64,000 nucleotides of DNA from Pararhizobium qamdonense. GTDB taxonomy: Bacteria; Pseudomonadota; Alphaproteobacteria; Rhizobiales; Rhizobiaceae. Positions 43,796 through 52,521 of this stretch are shown piece after piece. Position 1 is the stretch's first letter. The number at the start of each line of letters is the position of its first letter. The stretch spans positions 961,001 to 1,025,000 of the forward strand of contig NZ_CP119566.1 of NCBI RefSeq assembly GCF_029277445.1, read 5' to 3'. The notes beneath the pieces were generated by a model. The model was not told the DNA's origin and ran no database searches. It worked only from the letters and a program-made list of their open reading frames with translations. The translations under genes and the position numbers were made by a program.

Positions 43796-44533
43796 TTACA
43801 GGATGAAGCCACCGTCGATCGTCAGGCTTGAGCCCGTCATGTACGACGATTCTTCGCCAGCCAGGTATGAAATGAGACCTGCGATCTCCTCTGGGGCGGC
43901 CACGCGCTTCAGAGGGCTCATGTCCGCAAGCATTTCGATAGCACCTGCGTTGATATCGGTGTTGGTCGGGCCGGGCTGCACGTTGTTCACGGTAATCTTG
44001 CGCGGCGCGAGATCTTTGGCCAGTCCCTTTACCATTGCTGCGACTGCAGCCTTCGTGAACTGGTACACGCTTGCTCCGGGGCCGGCGGTGCGAACTGCGA
44101 CATTCGAGCCGATGGTGATGACGTGACCGCCGTCTTTCATCTGGGCTACTGCGGCCTGCACCGAAAGGAAGACGGCCCGAACGTTGATATTCAGCATGAG
44201 GTCAAGGTCTTCGACGCTGACTTCGTCTACAGCTGCCATCTTGAAGACACCGGCGTTAACGACGGCCGTGTCGAGCTTGCCGAATTTTTCGACCGCAGTG
44301 GCGACTGCGCCTTTGATCGCTGCGGCATCCGAGCTGTCTGCCTGAATCGCGAAAGCCTTGCCGCCCGCGGCTTCAACGGCCTTTACCAGCTCGCTCGCCT
44401 TGTCTGGGCGTGACACGTAAGTGAAAGCAACGGCGAAACCGTCCTTAGCCAGACGCTCTACAGCAGCTGCGCCAATTCCGCGCGCGCCGCCGAATACGAG
44501 TGCGGTCTTTTTCGAGGAGTTTTCAGTAGTCAT
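43796..44533 (-). CDS. Short-chain dehydrogenase/reductase (245 aa)
   Basis: NAD(P)-dependent oxidoreductase of the classical SDR family. The cofactor motif is GGARGIG near residue 15; NAG at about 90, the catalytic Ser in ITIGSNVAV, and YxxxK in YQFTKAA complete the active site; the C-terminal MTGSSLTIDGGF is typical. The ATG at 44533 (MTTENSSKKTA) is used because AAGGA lies upstream and the earlier start (44566) lies inside the candidate operator. It is followed on the same strand by the TetR gene upstream and shares operator sequence with it. Substrate unknown. Confidence 0.88.
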   Translation of the reverse strand: MTTENSSKKTALVFGGARGIGAAAVERLAKDGFAVAFTYVSRPDKASELVKAVEAAGGKAFAIQADSSDAAAIKGAVATAVEKFGKLDTAVVNAGVFKMAAVDEVSVEDLDLMLNINVRAVFLSVQAAVAQMKDGGHVITIGSNVAVRTAGPGASVYQFTKAAVAAMVKGLAKDLAPRKITVNNVQPGPTNTDINAGAIEMLADMSPLKRVAAPEEIAGLISYLAGEESSYMTGSSLTIDGGFIL

Positions 44534-44550
44534 TTCAGTTGTTTCCTTTT

Positions 44551-44573
44551 TTGATAGATCAGTCAATAACTAG
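44551..44573. promoter_or_regulatory. Candidate TetR operator at the SDR promoter
   Basis: Read on the minus strand, GTTATTGACTGATC occurs here; the TetR promoter site reads GTTATGGACTGAT on the plus strand. The site lies 18-40 bases upstream of the SDR start. Confidence 0.5.
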
Positions 44574-44606
44574 CCAAATAAAAAGCCGTCGTGGCCCGTT
44601 CGAAGT

Positions 44607-45191
44607 TTATTTGGCGCGCAGGCGCTCTGTCGCGACGCGAGCAGTGGCTCTCAGTTCTTCTAAACCGCCTCCGCTTCGTGCCGCGATTTGTAATCCGCTC
44701 ATCATCACCTGGACGTAAGCGGAAGCTTGTTCAGGGGTTAGCATCAGGTCGATTTCGCCCTGCGCCTGCCCGGCGGATATCCGTTCGGTAATCTTGGCTC
44801 CAAGGACGGAAGATATGCGGCCCCTTAAAACCATGAGCTCGCTGTCGGTTACGCCGAACTCTCCGACCGAACCGACGCCCATACATCCAAGGTTTCGTAT
44901 CCGCTCGTCCTCGGCTATCAACCCCGTCAACAAAGCTCCGATCCCCTCCAACGGAGAAGATGGATTTGCCAGACGCCCCAAATGCTCGGACGTCACCCTT
45001 TGTTGATAGGCTTCGAGTGCTTCCAGATAAAGCTTACGCTTGTCTCCGAAAGCGTTGTAGAGGCTTTGCCTACCGATACCCATCGCTTCGAGGAGATCGT
45101 CTGTCGACGTTCCGGCAAAGCCCTTCGCCCAGAATACCTCAATGGCTTTCTGAAGCGCTTCCTCTCTGATGAATTGTCTCGGCCTAACCAT
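44607..45191 (-). CDS. TetR-family repressor beside an SDR gene (194 aa)
   Basis: TetR-type helix-turn-helix (EEALQKAIEVFWAKGFAGTSTDDLLEAMGIGRQSLYNAFGDKRKLYLEALEAY) and a helical effector domain. It is similar along its length to the TetR protein at 16685-17251, including a single Cys in the effector domain (RNLGCMGVGSVGEFG). Its start at 45191 lies 16 bases downstream of a near-perfect palindrome, and a related sequence lies at the SDR promoter, so it probably represses both. Confidence 0.88.
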   Translation of the reverse strand: MVRPRQFIREEALQKAIEVFWAKGFAGTSTDDLLEAMGIGRQSLYNAFGDKRKLYLEALEAYQQRVTSEHLGRLANPSSPLEGIGALLTGLIAEDERIRNLGCMGVGSVGEFGVTDSELMVLRGRISSVLGAKITERISAGQAQGEIDLMLTPEQASAYVQVMMSGLQIAARSGGGLEELRATARVATERLRAK

Positions 45192-45206
45192 GAAATCAAT
45201 TTAGGC

Positions 45207-45230
45207 GTTATGGACTGATATGTCAATAAC
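45207..45230. promoter_or_regulatory. Palindromic operator at the TetR promoter
   Basis: GTTATGGAC, 6 bases, GTCAATAAC: 9-bp arms with one mismatch, 16 bases upstream of the TetR start. Confidence 0.6.
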
Positions 45231-45283
45231 TAATTTTGCACCCAATATTTTTTTGGAATTGCCGGTTAGCCTTGTGCTTGATC

Positions 45284-45323
45284 AAAAAAAAGGGGCCATT
45301 CGCTGTGGGTAGCGAACGGCCCC
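45284..45323 (-). terminator. Strong terminator of an unidentified minus-strand RNA
   Basis: On the minus strand a 13-bp stem with one mismatch (GGGGCCGTTCGCT / AGCGAATGGCCCC) is followed by eight T. It lies upstream of the TetR start on the same strand, so it must end a separate transcript coming from the right. Confidence 0.82.
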
Positions 45324-45600
45324 GCAAGGGGAAGGTCGTGGACCTTCGAGGGGAACAGCTTCCGGCGGTTGGAGGACCGAGAGAGGAAGCTACAGGCATA
45401 ATCTACGGCGGTGGCAAAACCGCAATACTGGAAATCACGATAGGCGAAGTGAATGATTGCAAATCAAACAGACGGATTACCGTTGTAGCGGCTTTTGCAA
45501 AAGCCCCGTTTTCTTAAATCGAATCGCAATAGTCGACATTCATGACGAGGGGGCGACGATGGTCTCGTGTCGTCCCACGGATGTCATGTCGAAGTGAATG
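45324..45600 (-). ncRNA. Candidate small RNA or leader ending at the terminator
   Basis: The minus strand between the decayed ilvC and the terminator has no gene over 60 codons. One small frame of about 38 codons (MPVASSLGPPTAG...) runs into the stem. A leader peptide or a small RNA is possible. I see no convincing promoter. Boundaries on the right are a guess. Confidence 0.3.
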
Positions 45601-45611
45601 GGAAATGCTCC

Positions 45612-46458
45612 ATGCATATCTATCATGGCCGCGACTCCTATCTTAACCTCGCGGAAATCGAAGGAGGTCACTATTGTCGCCTACGACTTTTAGGCCCGGG
45701 CCCACGCGCTCAATCTAAAAGACAGCGGTGCGAAAGATGTAGGCAACATCCGCGGGGGTCTGCGATCGCCTTCGCACATGGGCTCATTATTATGGCCTCA
45801 TCAAGCCGAAGTCATCGATCGACGTCGTGATGGTCGCACCCAACGGGCCTGGCCATACGGTGCGCGGCGAATACCAGAAGGGCGGCGGCGTCCCGTGCTT
45901 CGTCGCTTTGCAGAAAGACTGGTCCGGAAACGCACTCGAACTCGCTCTTTCATACTCTTGCGCCATCTGGGGCGGCGCGCGGGCATCATCGAGACGACAT
46001 TTAGGGAAAGAGTGCGAGACGTACCTGTTCGGCGAGCAGGTTGTGTTATGCGGCGGACCGGTCGAACTCATGCGCGCAGGTTTTGAGACCTTGACCGAGG
46101 CGGGGTATGCTCCGGCAATGGCATTTCAGGTGCGTGCATGAGATGAAGCTGATTGTCGATTAGATCCACGAGGGCGGGATCGCGAACATGAACCATGCGA
46201 TCTCGAACCCAGCCGAGTGGGGCGAGCACATTTCGAGACCGCGCACCATCACCGCTGAGACGAAGGCGGAGATGAAAAGCGCGGCTTAGCCGACATTCAA
46301 ACTGGGAAATTTACATCCGACTGGATGCAGGAAGACCACGCAGGAGCCTCGCGCTTTAACCGCATTCGCCGGATGCATGACACCCATCAAGTCGAAGAGG
46401 TCGGTGCAGAACTACAAGCCATGATGCCCTGGATCGGAAAAATAAACTTGTCGAAAAG
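45612..46458 (+). pseudogene. ilvC: Decayed ketol-acid reductoisomerase gene
   Basis: Segments across three frames together match IlvC, the NADPH ketol-acid reductoisomerase of branched-chain amino-acid synthesis. In order: MHIYHGRDSYLNLAEIEG, then AHALNLKDSGAKDV (after an in-frame TAG), a large deletion, [42 protein letters not shown], a shifted [34 protein letters not shown] followed by [19 protein letters not shown], and [10 protein letters not shown]. Stops, frameshifts and loss of about 60 residues make it non-functional. Confidence 0.85.
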
Positions 46459-46504
46459 GAGTGACCTGAGGGCGGTTCGGCGGGCTTGCGGCCCCGTCGC
46501 ATTG

Positions 46505-47014
46505 CTACGGGGCGTACCGCGTAAAGACATAGTCGTGATCAACGACATTTCCTTCGTGGCACGCGAGACAGGTCTCGTGCTGTTTCTGGTCGACGGGTTT
46601 ACCGTTGATAAAGCGGCCAAAGCCCCATCCGTGGCTGTCGGGATACTTTTTCGAGTCCTTGACCATCACCTGCACCGTCGTCGGCGCACCCGGAACGGTC
46701 GCGGGCGCGAATTCCGCTGACTGTTTGCGCTTATAAGCCAGCTTCACGAGAACGGAGCCGTCTGGAAAAGGCAAAGTTCCGCTCCTGTAAGCGTCGATAG
46801 CGATGTCGTTGCCGAGCACCGCCCGCAACTCATCGAGAGGGGGTGCCTCCTGCGCGGGGGCAACAAATTTCCAGTCCCGATAACCCTCCGGAATGGTTAC
46901 GCCGTAGATAGGCGCTGCGGTTTCGGTTGCTGGGTCGGTCGCCCGTGAATATGACGCTGCAAGCCCGACACCCAGTGCGCACACAACGGTTCCGGCGATG
47001 ATCGCAAATCTCAT
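46505..47014 (-). CDS. Exported cytochrome P460-type c-haem protein (169 aa)
   Basis: Periplasmic haem protein of the cytochrome P460 family. Signal peptide residues 1-25; the haem-binding CLACH motif lies at 149-153 near the C-terminus, and [13 protein letters not shown] and [14 protein letters not shown] in the middle match the P460 fold. Whether a lysine cross-link to haem exists is not predicted. Relatives act on hydroxylamine or radicals. GCAGGAG lies 6 bases before the ATG. A GATACA-type site lies 83-98 bases upstream. poxB lies upstream on the same strand, with 96 bases between, but the site suggests separate control. Confidence 0.88.
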   Translation of the reverse strand: MRFAIIAGTVVCALGVGLAASYSRATDPATETAAPIYGVTIPEGYRDWKFVAPAQEAPPLDELRAVLGNDIAIDAYRSGTLPFPDGSVLVKLAYKRKQSAEFAPATVPGAPTTVQVMVKDSKKYPDSHGWGFGRFINGKPVDQKQHETCLACHEGNVVDHDYVFTRYAP

Positions 47015-47096
47015 GTTTCACTCCTGCCGCGAAATGGACTTCTCGCGGCAGGTTCGACTTTGTTTGTATCTCCAGGATTTCGTGATGAGGCCTTTT

Positions 47097-47112
47097 TGTA
47101 TCGCCCTGTGTC
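47097..47112 (-). promoter_or_regulatory. GATACA-type tandem site upstream of the cytochrome P460 gene
   Basis: On the minus strand GACACA, 4 bases, GATACA, a 10-bp period with one mismatch, overlapping the poxB stop. A further single GATACA lies at 47065-47070. Confidence 0.5.
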
Positions 47113-48838
47113 AGCGCAGGATGTTACTTTTCGCGAGATCGAGGACTTCGTTTCCGCGCCCGCTCAATACGGCTTTGGCCATCCACAGACTGAAACCAGC
47201 AACCTGCTCGACGTTGATCTTTGGCGGCAGTATCAGCTCGTCGTGATTGGTGACGACATCGACGACGGCTGGCCCGTCGTGTGCAAATGCCTGTCTCAAG
47301 GCGTCTCTGAGCTCTCTTGCGTCCTCGACCCGTTTCCCGAAAACACCTGCTGCCGACGCCATCTGGGCAAAATCGGGGTTCTGCAGCTCCGTATTTGTTT
47401 GCGTGAATCCCGCCGCTTTCATTTCCAAGTCCACAAATCCGAGGACCCCGTTGTTGAAGATAACGATTTTCACGGGCAGTTTTTCCTGTACTAAAGTCAG
47501 GAGATCGCCCATCAGCATGGCAAAGCCTCCGTCACCCGCAAGCGCGATCACCTGCCTTTCCGGGAACGCGGCTTTCGCTCCTATACCCTGGACCATGGCG
47601 TTGGCCATCGAGCCATGGACGAACGATCCCAGGAGGCGGCGACGGCCGTTCATCTGCAGGTATCGTGCCGCCCACACCGTCGGGGTCCCGACATCGCATG
47701 TGAACACTGCGTCCTCCGACGCGAGCTCGCTTATAACCTTTGCAACGAATTGTGGATGGATGGGGGAGCTGGGCCTTCCTTCCGTGGCGAGATCGTCCAG
47801 TGCGCTTCTCGCATCTCGGTAACGACGGAGGCACCGACCAAGGTGCTCGGGGTCTTCCCGTTCTAATAACTTTGGGAGCAACGCGGCGATCGTTGACTTC
47901 ACGTCGCCGACGAGGCCGAGGGAGAGGGGGGTTCTGACTCCGAGCCTTGTCGGGTCAATATCGATTTGAATTACTTTGGCGTCGGTCGGGTAGAATTGAC
48001 GGTAGGGAAAGTCGGTTCCGATCATTAGGAGTGTATCGCAGTCCTTCATCGCGAAATAGCCGGAGGAGAAGCCGATCAGTCCGGTCATGCCGACGTCATA
48101 CGGGTTGTCCCATTCGACGTGCTCTTTTCCTCGCAGCGCATGGACGATGGGAGCCTGCAGGGACTTGGCCAGGGCCATCAGTTCGTCATGTGCGCCGGCG
48201 CAGCCGGCTCCGGCGAGTATCGTGACTTTGCCTCCAGAGTTCAAAAGATCGGCCGCCTGCTCGAGCTCCGGGTCCGCCGGCACAGTAACGGGCGGCTTGG
48301 GAACGAGCCAGCGATCGGCAGATGGCGCGGTTATTTCCTGCATCGCGATATCGCCCGGTATTACGAGGGTCGCCACGCCGCGCTTTCCGACCGCTTGACG
48401 GATCGCGATGTCGAGCAGTCTTGGCATCACGCTCGGCGTGGAGACGAGCTCGCAGTAATGGCTGCATTCCGAGAAGAGTTTTTCGGGGTGCGTCGCCTGG
48501 AAATATCCGGTGCCGATTTCCGAGCTCGGTATATGTGCGGCAATAGCCAGAACGGGCGCGCCGCTACGATGGCAGTCATAAAGCCCGTTGATCAGGTGGA
48601 GATTGCCCGGGCCGCAACTTCCGGCACAGACAGCCAACTCGCCCGTAAGCTGGGCTTCCGCGCCTGCGGCAAAAGCGGCGGCTTCCTCGTGACGCATATG
48701 GACCCATTCAATGGTGCCTTTGCGGCGCAGCGCATCGCATAGACCGTTCAGGGAATCGCCCGTTACCCCGTAGATTCTCTTCACTCCAGCCGCATGCAGT
48801 GTATCGACGATCATTTCGGCGATGGTCTGTTTAAACAT
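47111..48838 (-). CDS. poxB: Pyruvate oxidase (pyruvate:ubiquinone, ThDP/FAD), PoxB (575 aa)
   Basis: Peripheral-membrane enzyme that decarboxylates pyruvate to acetate and CO2 and passes electrons to ubiquinone. The match to E. coli PoxB is continuous: [20 protein letters not shown] at the start, [16 protein letters not shown], the FAD region [30 protein letters not shown], the ThDP motif GDGGFAML...[10 protein letters not shown], and the membrane-binding end. The ATG at 48838 follows GAGGAACAGCT; the upstream extension lacks support. A perfect GATACA tandem site lies 99-114 bases upstream. A divergent TetR gene is next. Confidence 0.93.
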   Translation of the reverse strand: MFKQTIAEMIVDTLHAAGVKRIYGVTGDSLNGLCDALRRKGTIEWVHMRHEEAAAFAAGAEAQLTGELAVCAGSCGPGNLHLINGLYDCHRSGAPVLAIAAHIPSSEIGTGYFQATHPEKLFSECSHYCELVSTPSVMPRLLDIAIRQAVGKRGVATLVIPGDIAMQEITAPSADRWLVPKPPVTVPADPELEQAADLLNSGGKVTILAGAGCAGAHDELMALAKSLQAPIVHALRGKEHVEWDNPYDVGMTGLIGFSSGYFAMKDCDTLLMIGTDFPYRQFYPTDAKVIQIDIDPTRLGVRTPLSLGLVGDVKSTIAALLPKLLEREDPEHLGRCLRRYRDARSALDDLATEGRPSSPIHPQFVAKVISELASEDAVFTCDVGTPTVWAARYLQMNGRRRLLGSFVHGSMANAMVQGIGAKAAFPERQVIALAGDGGFAMLMGDLLTLVQEKLPVKIVIFNNGVLGFVDLEMKAAGFTQTNTELQNPDFAQMASAAGVFGKRVEDARELRDALRQAFAHDGPAVVDVVTNHDELILPPKINVEQVAGFSLWMAKAVLSGRGNEVLDLAKSNILR

Positions 48839-48936
48839 AGCTGTTCCTCTATCCTGATTGCACACCGTGTGACTACAAGCGTTCTTGGGGCCCCTGCGCA
48901 ACGAAATAAGCGCGCGAAACGGTCAATCAAGAGAGT

Positions 48937-48952
48937 GATACAGCATGATACA
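48937..48952. promoter_or_regulatory. Perfect GATACA tandem site between poxB and a TetR gene
   Basis: GATACA, 4 bases, GATACA (TGATACAGCATGATACAAT), 10-bp period, 99 bases upstream of poxB and 116 bases upstream of the TetR start. Eleven of twelve core-flank positions match the dipZ site. Confidence 0.55.
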
Positions 48953-49067
48953 ATTTGGGCGAATTTCCATAACAACTTTATCGCTGGACGCCCTACTACG
49001 CTGGTTTTAGCCGTTCTGGACAGACGGTTCTGTATAGTGGTATGTTTTATCTCTCAGGAGAGTCACT

Positions 49068-49712
49068 ATGACAAGGCCAAGCCGACAGACGATCTCACCA
49101 CAGCCAGCTCGGGAGCGCATCTTGGTCGCGGCTGCGCGATTGTTTTACCACAACGGGATACGCGCGACGGGAGTGGACCATCTTATCTCCGAAGCAGGCG
49201 TCGCGAAGATGTCGTTCTATGCGCATTTCCCGTCCAAGAAAGAGCTCGTTCATGCTTTTCTCGAGCGACGGCATGCCTATTGGATAGACATGTTTTCCCG
49301 CGAAGTCGAAGCGCGCCTGCCGAGCGAGGGCCTTGCCGCGATCGGGTCGGCATTGCTCGCATGGTTCACAGGTGACAATTTCAGAGGCTGTGCCTTCATT
49401 AACACGTACGCAGAATTCGGCGCTGATTTCCCTGAGTCGGTCGCCCACAAAGCCGAGTTGGCCGAATACGTGCGCGAAATCGCCCGTCGTCTGGAACTGA
49501 CCAACCCGGAAGCGGTAATGGAACAGGCGATGATCATCATTGAGGGGGCAATCATTCGTGCTCAGATGGGAGCCACGAATAGTTTGCAACCCCCTCTGTC
49601 TGGTCTTCTGAGGCTTGTCGAATCGGCTTTTTCGGCACGGTCGTGTTCGGAGAATACCGCAGACTCGCAAATAGCCGGAACAAACCGCGTTGGTTTCAAA
49701 AGGCTCCAATAG
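49068..49712 (+). CDS. TetR-family regulator divergent from poxB (214 aa)
   Basis: Helix-turn-helix RERILVAAARLFYHNGIRATGVDHLISEAGVAKMSFYAHFPSKKELVHAFL is typical, followed by a helical effector domain with one Cys (NFRGCAFINTYAEFG). CAGGAGAG precedes the ATG. A short palindrome, ACAGA-CGGT-TCTGT at 49020-49033, lies 35 bases before its start and could be its operator. It may repress poxB or itself. Confidence 0.85.
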   Translation: MTRPSRQTISPQPARERILVAAARLFYHNGIRATGVDHLISEAGVAKMSFYAHFPSKKELVHAFLERRHAYWIDMFSREVEARLPSEGLAAIGSALLAWFTGDNFRGCAFINTYAEFGADFPESVAHKAELAEYVREIARRLELTNPEAVMEQAMIIIEGAIIRAQMGATNSLQPPLSGLLRLVESAFSARSCSENTADSQIAGTNRVGFKRLQ

Positions 49713-50089
49713 GATTACATTTGAAACGATACGCCAAAACTCTGACATTTGGGTAAAATATGCAGATGGTTTTATCAGCATAACGGAGGAATAAGAAAAT
49801 CCGTAGGGGATCGACCGAAATCATAGGGTCTTTGCTAGCATTTCGTCAGCAACGACCTTCGGATACATTTCGATTTCCTGCTGAGCAGTAGATTATCAAT
49901 CGATACGTATGAATTTAGACTTCGTGATCGTTTTTCTACATCTTATTTTTGATGTTCGTCAGGTTCAATCCTGGAAATCTGGAGGCGGTGGCGTGCGGGA
50001 ATGCTCAGACGTTTTGAGGCAGTTCGTGTTGCGCTGCGGTTCGGATCGCAGAACGAGGATCAATTGGCTGTCTGATGGCGGAGGGACCG
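49713..50089. other. 377-base gap without a gene
   Basis: Upstream region of the sensor kinase. A single GATACA lies at 49862, followed at 10-bp distance by GATTTC (partial match). Nothing else identified. Confidence 0.4.
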
Positions 50090-51214
50090 ATGTCAGTCGT
50101 TAAAGAAGATTATTGGAGTTCTGACACTCAGGAGCTATCCGGCTCCGCCGACCTCCAGGCGCTGTCGATCAGCTCGGCATGGATGCGTACGGGCCGGGCG
50201 CGTCGACCTTTAGGCCAGGCTGCAAATAGTTCGAATCATATCCGCCGCGTCCTTCTCGGACTCTTTCCAAGCTCGGTGCGGTCGCGGCTTTTCCTGGCAC
50301 CCATCGCGGGACCGGTGGTCGCCTACGGGGTCCTGCTGGCTCTAGGAGACGTTACTGCTCCCCAGTGGACTCTGGGTACGTTCGCGCTGGCGACAGGACT
50401 AGGCTTGGTGATATCGGCAATTGTCGTCCGACAATTGCTGCAGCCGCTCGCCGAGCTCGTGGCGGCGGCGAACAGGCTTGGAATAAACAGTGGGATTGAG
50501 AGACTTCCGGAGACGGGCCCGAGCGAGGCTTGCAACGCTGCCAGAGCGTTCAACGCCATGTCGGAACGGGTGAACCGTCAGGTCGAGGAGCGCATTCGCC
50601 TCCTAACCGCTTTCTCCCACGATATGCAGACTCCCATCACGCGCATGCGGCTAAGGGTCGAGCTGGCCGAACATTTCCCGGAGCGCGAGAAACTGCTTCG
50701 CGATCTGGGCGAGGCGGAAAGGCTTGTAAGGGACGGAATTGCCTATGCCCGAAACTCTCACGTCGTTCGCGAGTCCGACACCCCGGTAGACCTTTGCGCC
50801 TTCATCGAAAGCATTGTGTTTGATTATCAGGACACTGGAAGAGACGTCTTCATCGTAGGCAGCATTCAGGGTATACGCGCTGTAAAGCCTGCGGCGCTGC
50901 GCCGGGTTCTGTCGAATTTCATCGACAACGCTCTCAAGTTCGCCGGTGCAGCACAGATATCGGTCACCCGGGATGTAAACGGCAGAGTTAGCATCGCCGT
51001 TATGGATCGGGGTCCCGGCATCGATCCTCAGAAGCTTGATGCAGTTGTGAAGCCGTTCGTGAGACTCCAGCAGTGCAACGGAGAGCACGCTCCCGGCGTT
51101 GGATTGGGTCTCGCTATCGCGCAGCAGCTGGCGCGGGAGATGAACGCTTCTCTTGTCCTCGAAAACAGGCTCGGCGGCGGGTTGTCCGCACAGATTGTTT
51201 TCGCCGCCAGGTGA
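50090..51214 (+). CDS. Sensor histidine kinase lacking a periplasmic domain (374 aa)
   Basis: OmpR-type sensor kinase paralogous to the one at 32146: the catalytic half matches, with phosphoacceptor His177 in TAFSHDMQTPITRMRLRVEL, then NFIDNALKFAG and GVGLGLAIAQQL. The N-terminal 60 residues are polar, and two helices (about 65-85 and 95-115) are joined by only about ten residues, so no periplasmic sensor domain exists. No regulator gene is adjacent. The start at 50090 follows GGCGGAGGG; 50075 is less good. The DUF3095 gene lies 153 bases downstream on the same strand. A membrane or cytoplasmic signal is implied. Confidence 0.9.
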   Translation: MSVVKEDYWSSDTQELSGSADLQALSISSAWMRTGRARRPLGQAANSSNHIRRVLLGLFPSSVRSRLFLAPIAGPVVAYGVLLALGDVTAPQWTLGTFALATGLGLVISAIVVRQLLQPLAELVAAANRLGINSGIERLPETGPSEACNAARAFNAMSERVNRQVEERIRLLTAFSHDMQTPITRMRLRVELAEHFPEREKLLRDLGEAERLVRDGIAYARNSHVVRESDTPVDLCAFIESIVFDYQDTGRDVFIVGSIQGIRAVKPAALRRVLSNFIDNALKFAGAAQISVTRDVNGRVSIAVMDRGPGIDPQKLDAVVKPFVRLQQCNGEHAPGVGLGLAIAQQLAREMNASLVLENRLGGGLSAQIVFAAR

Positions 51215-51367
51215 TCGGTGCGGCTATGTAAGCCAGTGTATTCGGTGCCGCCCTCGAAACACTTTGACGCAAAACGGCTGGATCTCAAAACATCCTCGAT
51301 ACATGACCACGGTACCTATAGAGAAAGCCGTAAGGCTTTCCGAACGTTTAGAAAGTCGAGGTCCGAC

Positions 51368-52387
51368 ATGACGGAAATGTTGGCTGCAAACCACCATACC
51401 TACCGCAAATTCAGCAGCGTTCTTGATCGCTCGATATACGAGCCGCTTCCGGACAGCTGGATCATCGGGATGACCGATGTCGTAGGGTCAACGGTGGCTA
51501 TCCAAGAGGGCCGATACGAAGACGTGAACTTTCTCGGCGCGTCGATCATCGCGGCTGTCGGAAATGAGATCGGCAATTTCGACTTCCCGTTCAGCTTTGG
51601 CGGCGACGGTGCCACATTCGCGTTGCCGGGCGGATTTCTGACGCAAGCGAAGTCGGCGCTCGGACAGATCGCAAGGCTGTCACGCAATCGCTTCAACCTC
51701 GAGATGAGAGCAGGGCTGCTTCCCGTTGAGGAAGTCAGGCGCAATGGCCGGGACGTGCGTATCGCACGCTACGCGGTCTCGAGAGACGCGACGTATTTTA
51801 TGTTCGCCGGCGGCGGTCTGAGGTGGGCGGAGCGTGAGCTCAAGAAAGGCAGGTTCATCGTGCAAGGGAGCCCTGCCGATCTTTCAGAGCCTGATTTGAA
51901 CGGACTGTCTTGCGAGTGGAATCCCTTCAAAAGCCAACGAGGGACAATTCTGTCACTTTTGGTCGAGCCCCGAGACACCGCGAGTGATCTTGCGTTCAGC
52001 GAGATCGCGCGGGACGTGATGCAGGTGTTTGAAGAGGTCGACAACGGCTCGAGTCCGCTGCCGACAGCGGTCCCCGTGCGCAAGGACGGCCTGGACAGCG
52101 TTGATCCCGAGACTTGGGCTGCCGTTGCTTCCAACTCCGATTTCAGAAAGTTCGACGATGTCCTGAGACTGACGGTGGATTGCACTCTGGCGCAGGTGGA
52201 AGAGGTAGAACGTTTACTTCGAAGTTCCGTTGATCGCGGTGACGTGCGATATGGTCTGCACCGTCAATCTCATGCGATTATGACTTGTCTGGTCCCTGGA
52301 ACCAATGCCGACTCTCATCTCCATTTCCTTGATGGCAGGGACGGGGGATTTGCGAAAGCGGCCGCGATGCTGCGGCTTACTTCTTGA
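51368..52387 (+). CDS. DUF3095 protein, class III cyclase-like (339 aa)
   Basis: Matches DUF3095, a distant relative of class III adenylate/guanylate cyclases. The N-terminal half shows the family core: PLPDSWIIGMTDVVGSTVAIQEGRY (metal-binding Asp in the first strand, like GDI in cyclases), then NFDFPFSFGGDGATFALPGG, which parallels the second metal region, and VRIARYAVS. Function not known. GAGGTCC precedes the ATG at 51368; the longer frame upstream overlaps nothing coding but lacks a site. It follows the sensor kinase at 153 bases on the same strand, so a link with that kinase is possible. Confidence 0.82.
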   Translation: MTEMLAANHHTYRKFSSVLDRSIYEPLPDSWIIGMTDVVGSTVAIQEGRYEDVNFLGASIIAAVGNEIGNFDFPFSFGGDGATFALPGGFLTQAKSALGQIARLSRNRFNLEMRAGLLPVEEVRRNGRDVRIARYAVSRDATYFMFAGGGLRWAERELKKGRFIVQGSPADLSEPDLNGLSCEWNPFKSQRGTILSLLVEPRDTASDLAFSEIARDVMQVFEEVDNGSSPLPTAVPVRKDGLDSVDPETWAAVASNSDFRKFDDVLRLTVDCTLAQVEEVERLLRSSVDRGDVRYGLHRQSHAIMTCLVPGTNADSHLHFLDGRDGGFAKAAAMLRLTS

Positions 52388-52433
52388 ATTGAACTTTGGA
52401 GCGCCTCAATTGCGGTCGATGAGGGTGGCTCTT

Positions 52434-52449
52434 TTACAGATGTAACCAA
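52434..52449. promoter_or_regulatory. Palindrome-containing motif upstream of the MHS transporter
   Basis: TTACAGATGTAACCAA, the exact reverse complement of 36824-36839. Its core TTACA-GA-TGTAA is palindromic, 73-88 bases before the transporter start. Confidence 0.35.
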
Positions 52450-52521
52450 GTTTTCTCATCCGCGCACTGTCGGTAGATGTCGGTTAGCGATAGATTATTT
52501 TAAACACTTGGTCTGGTTCCC

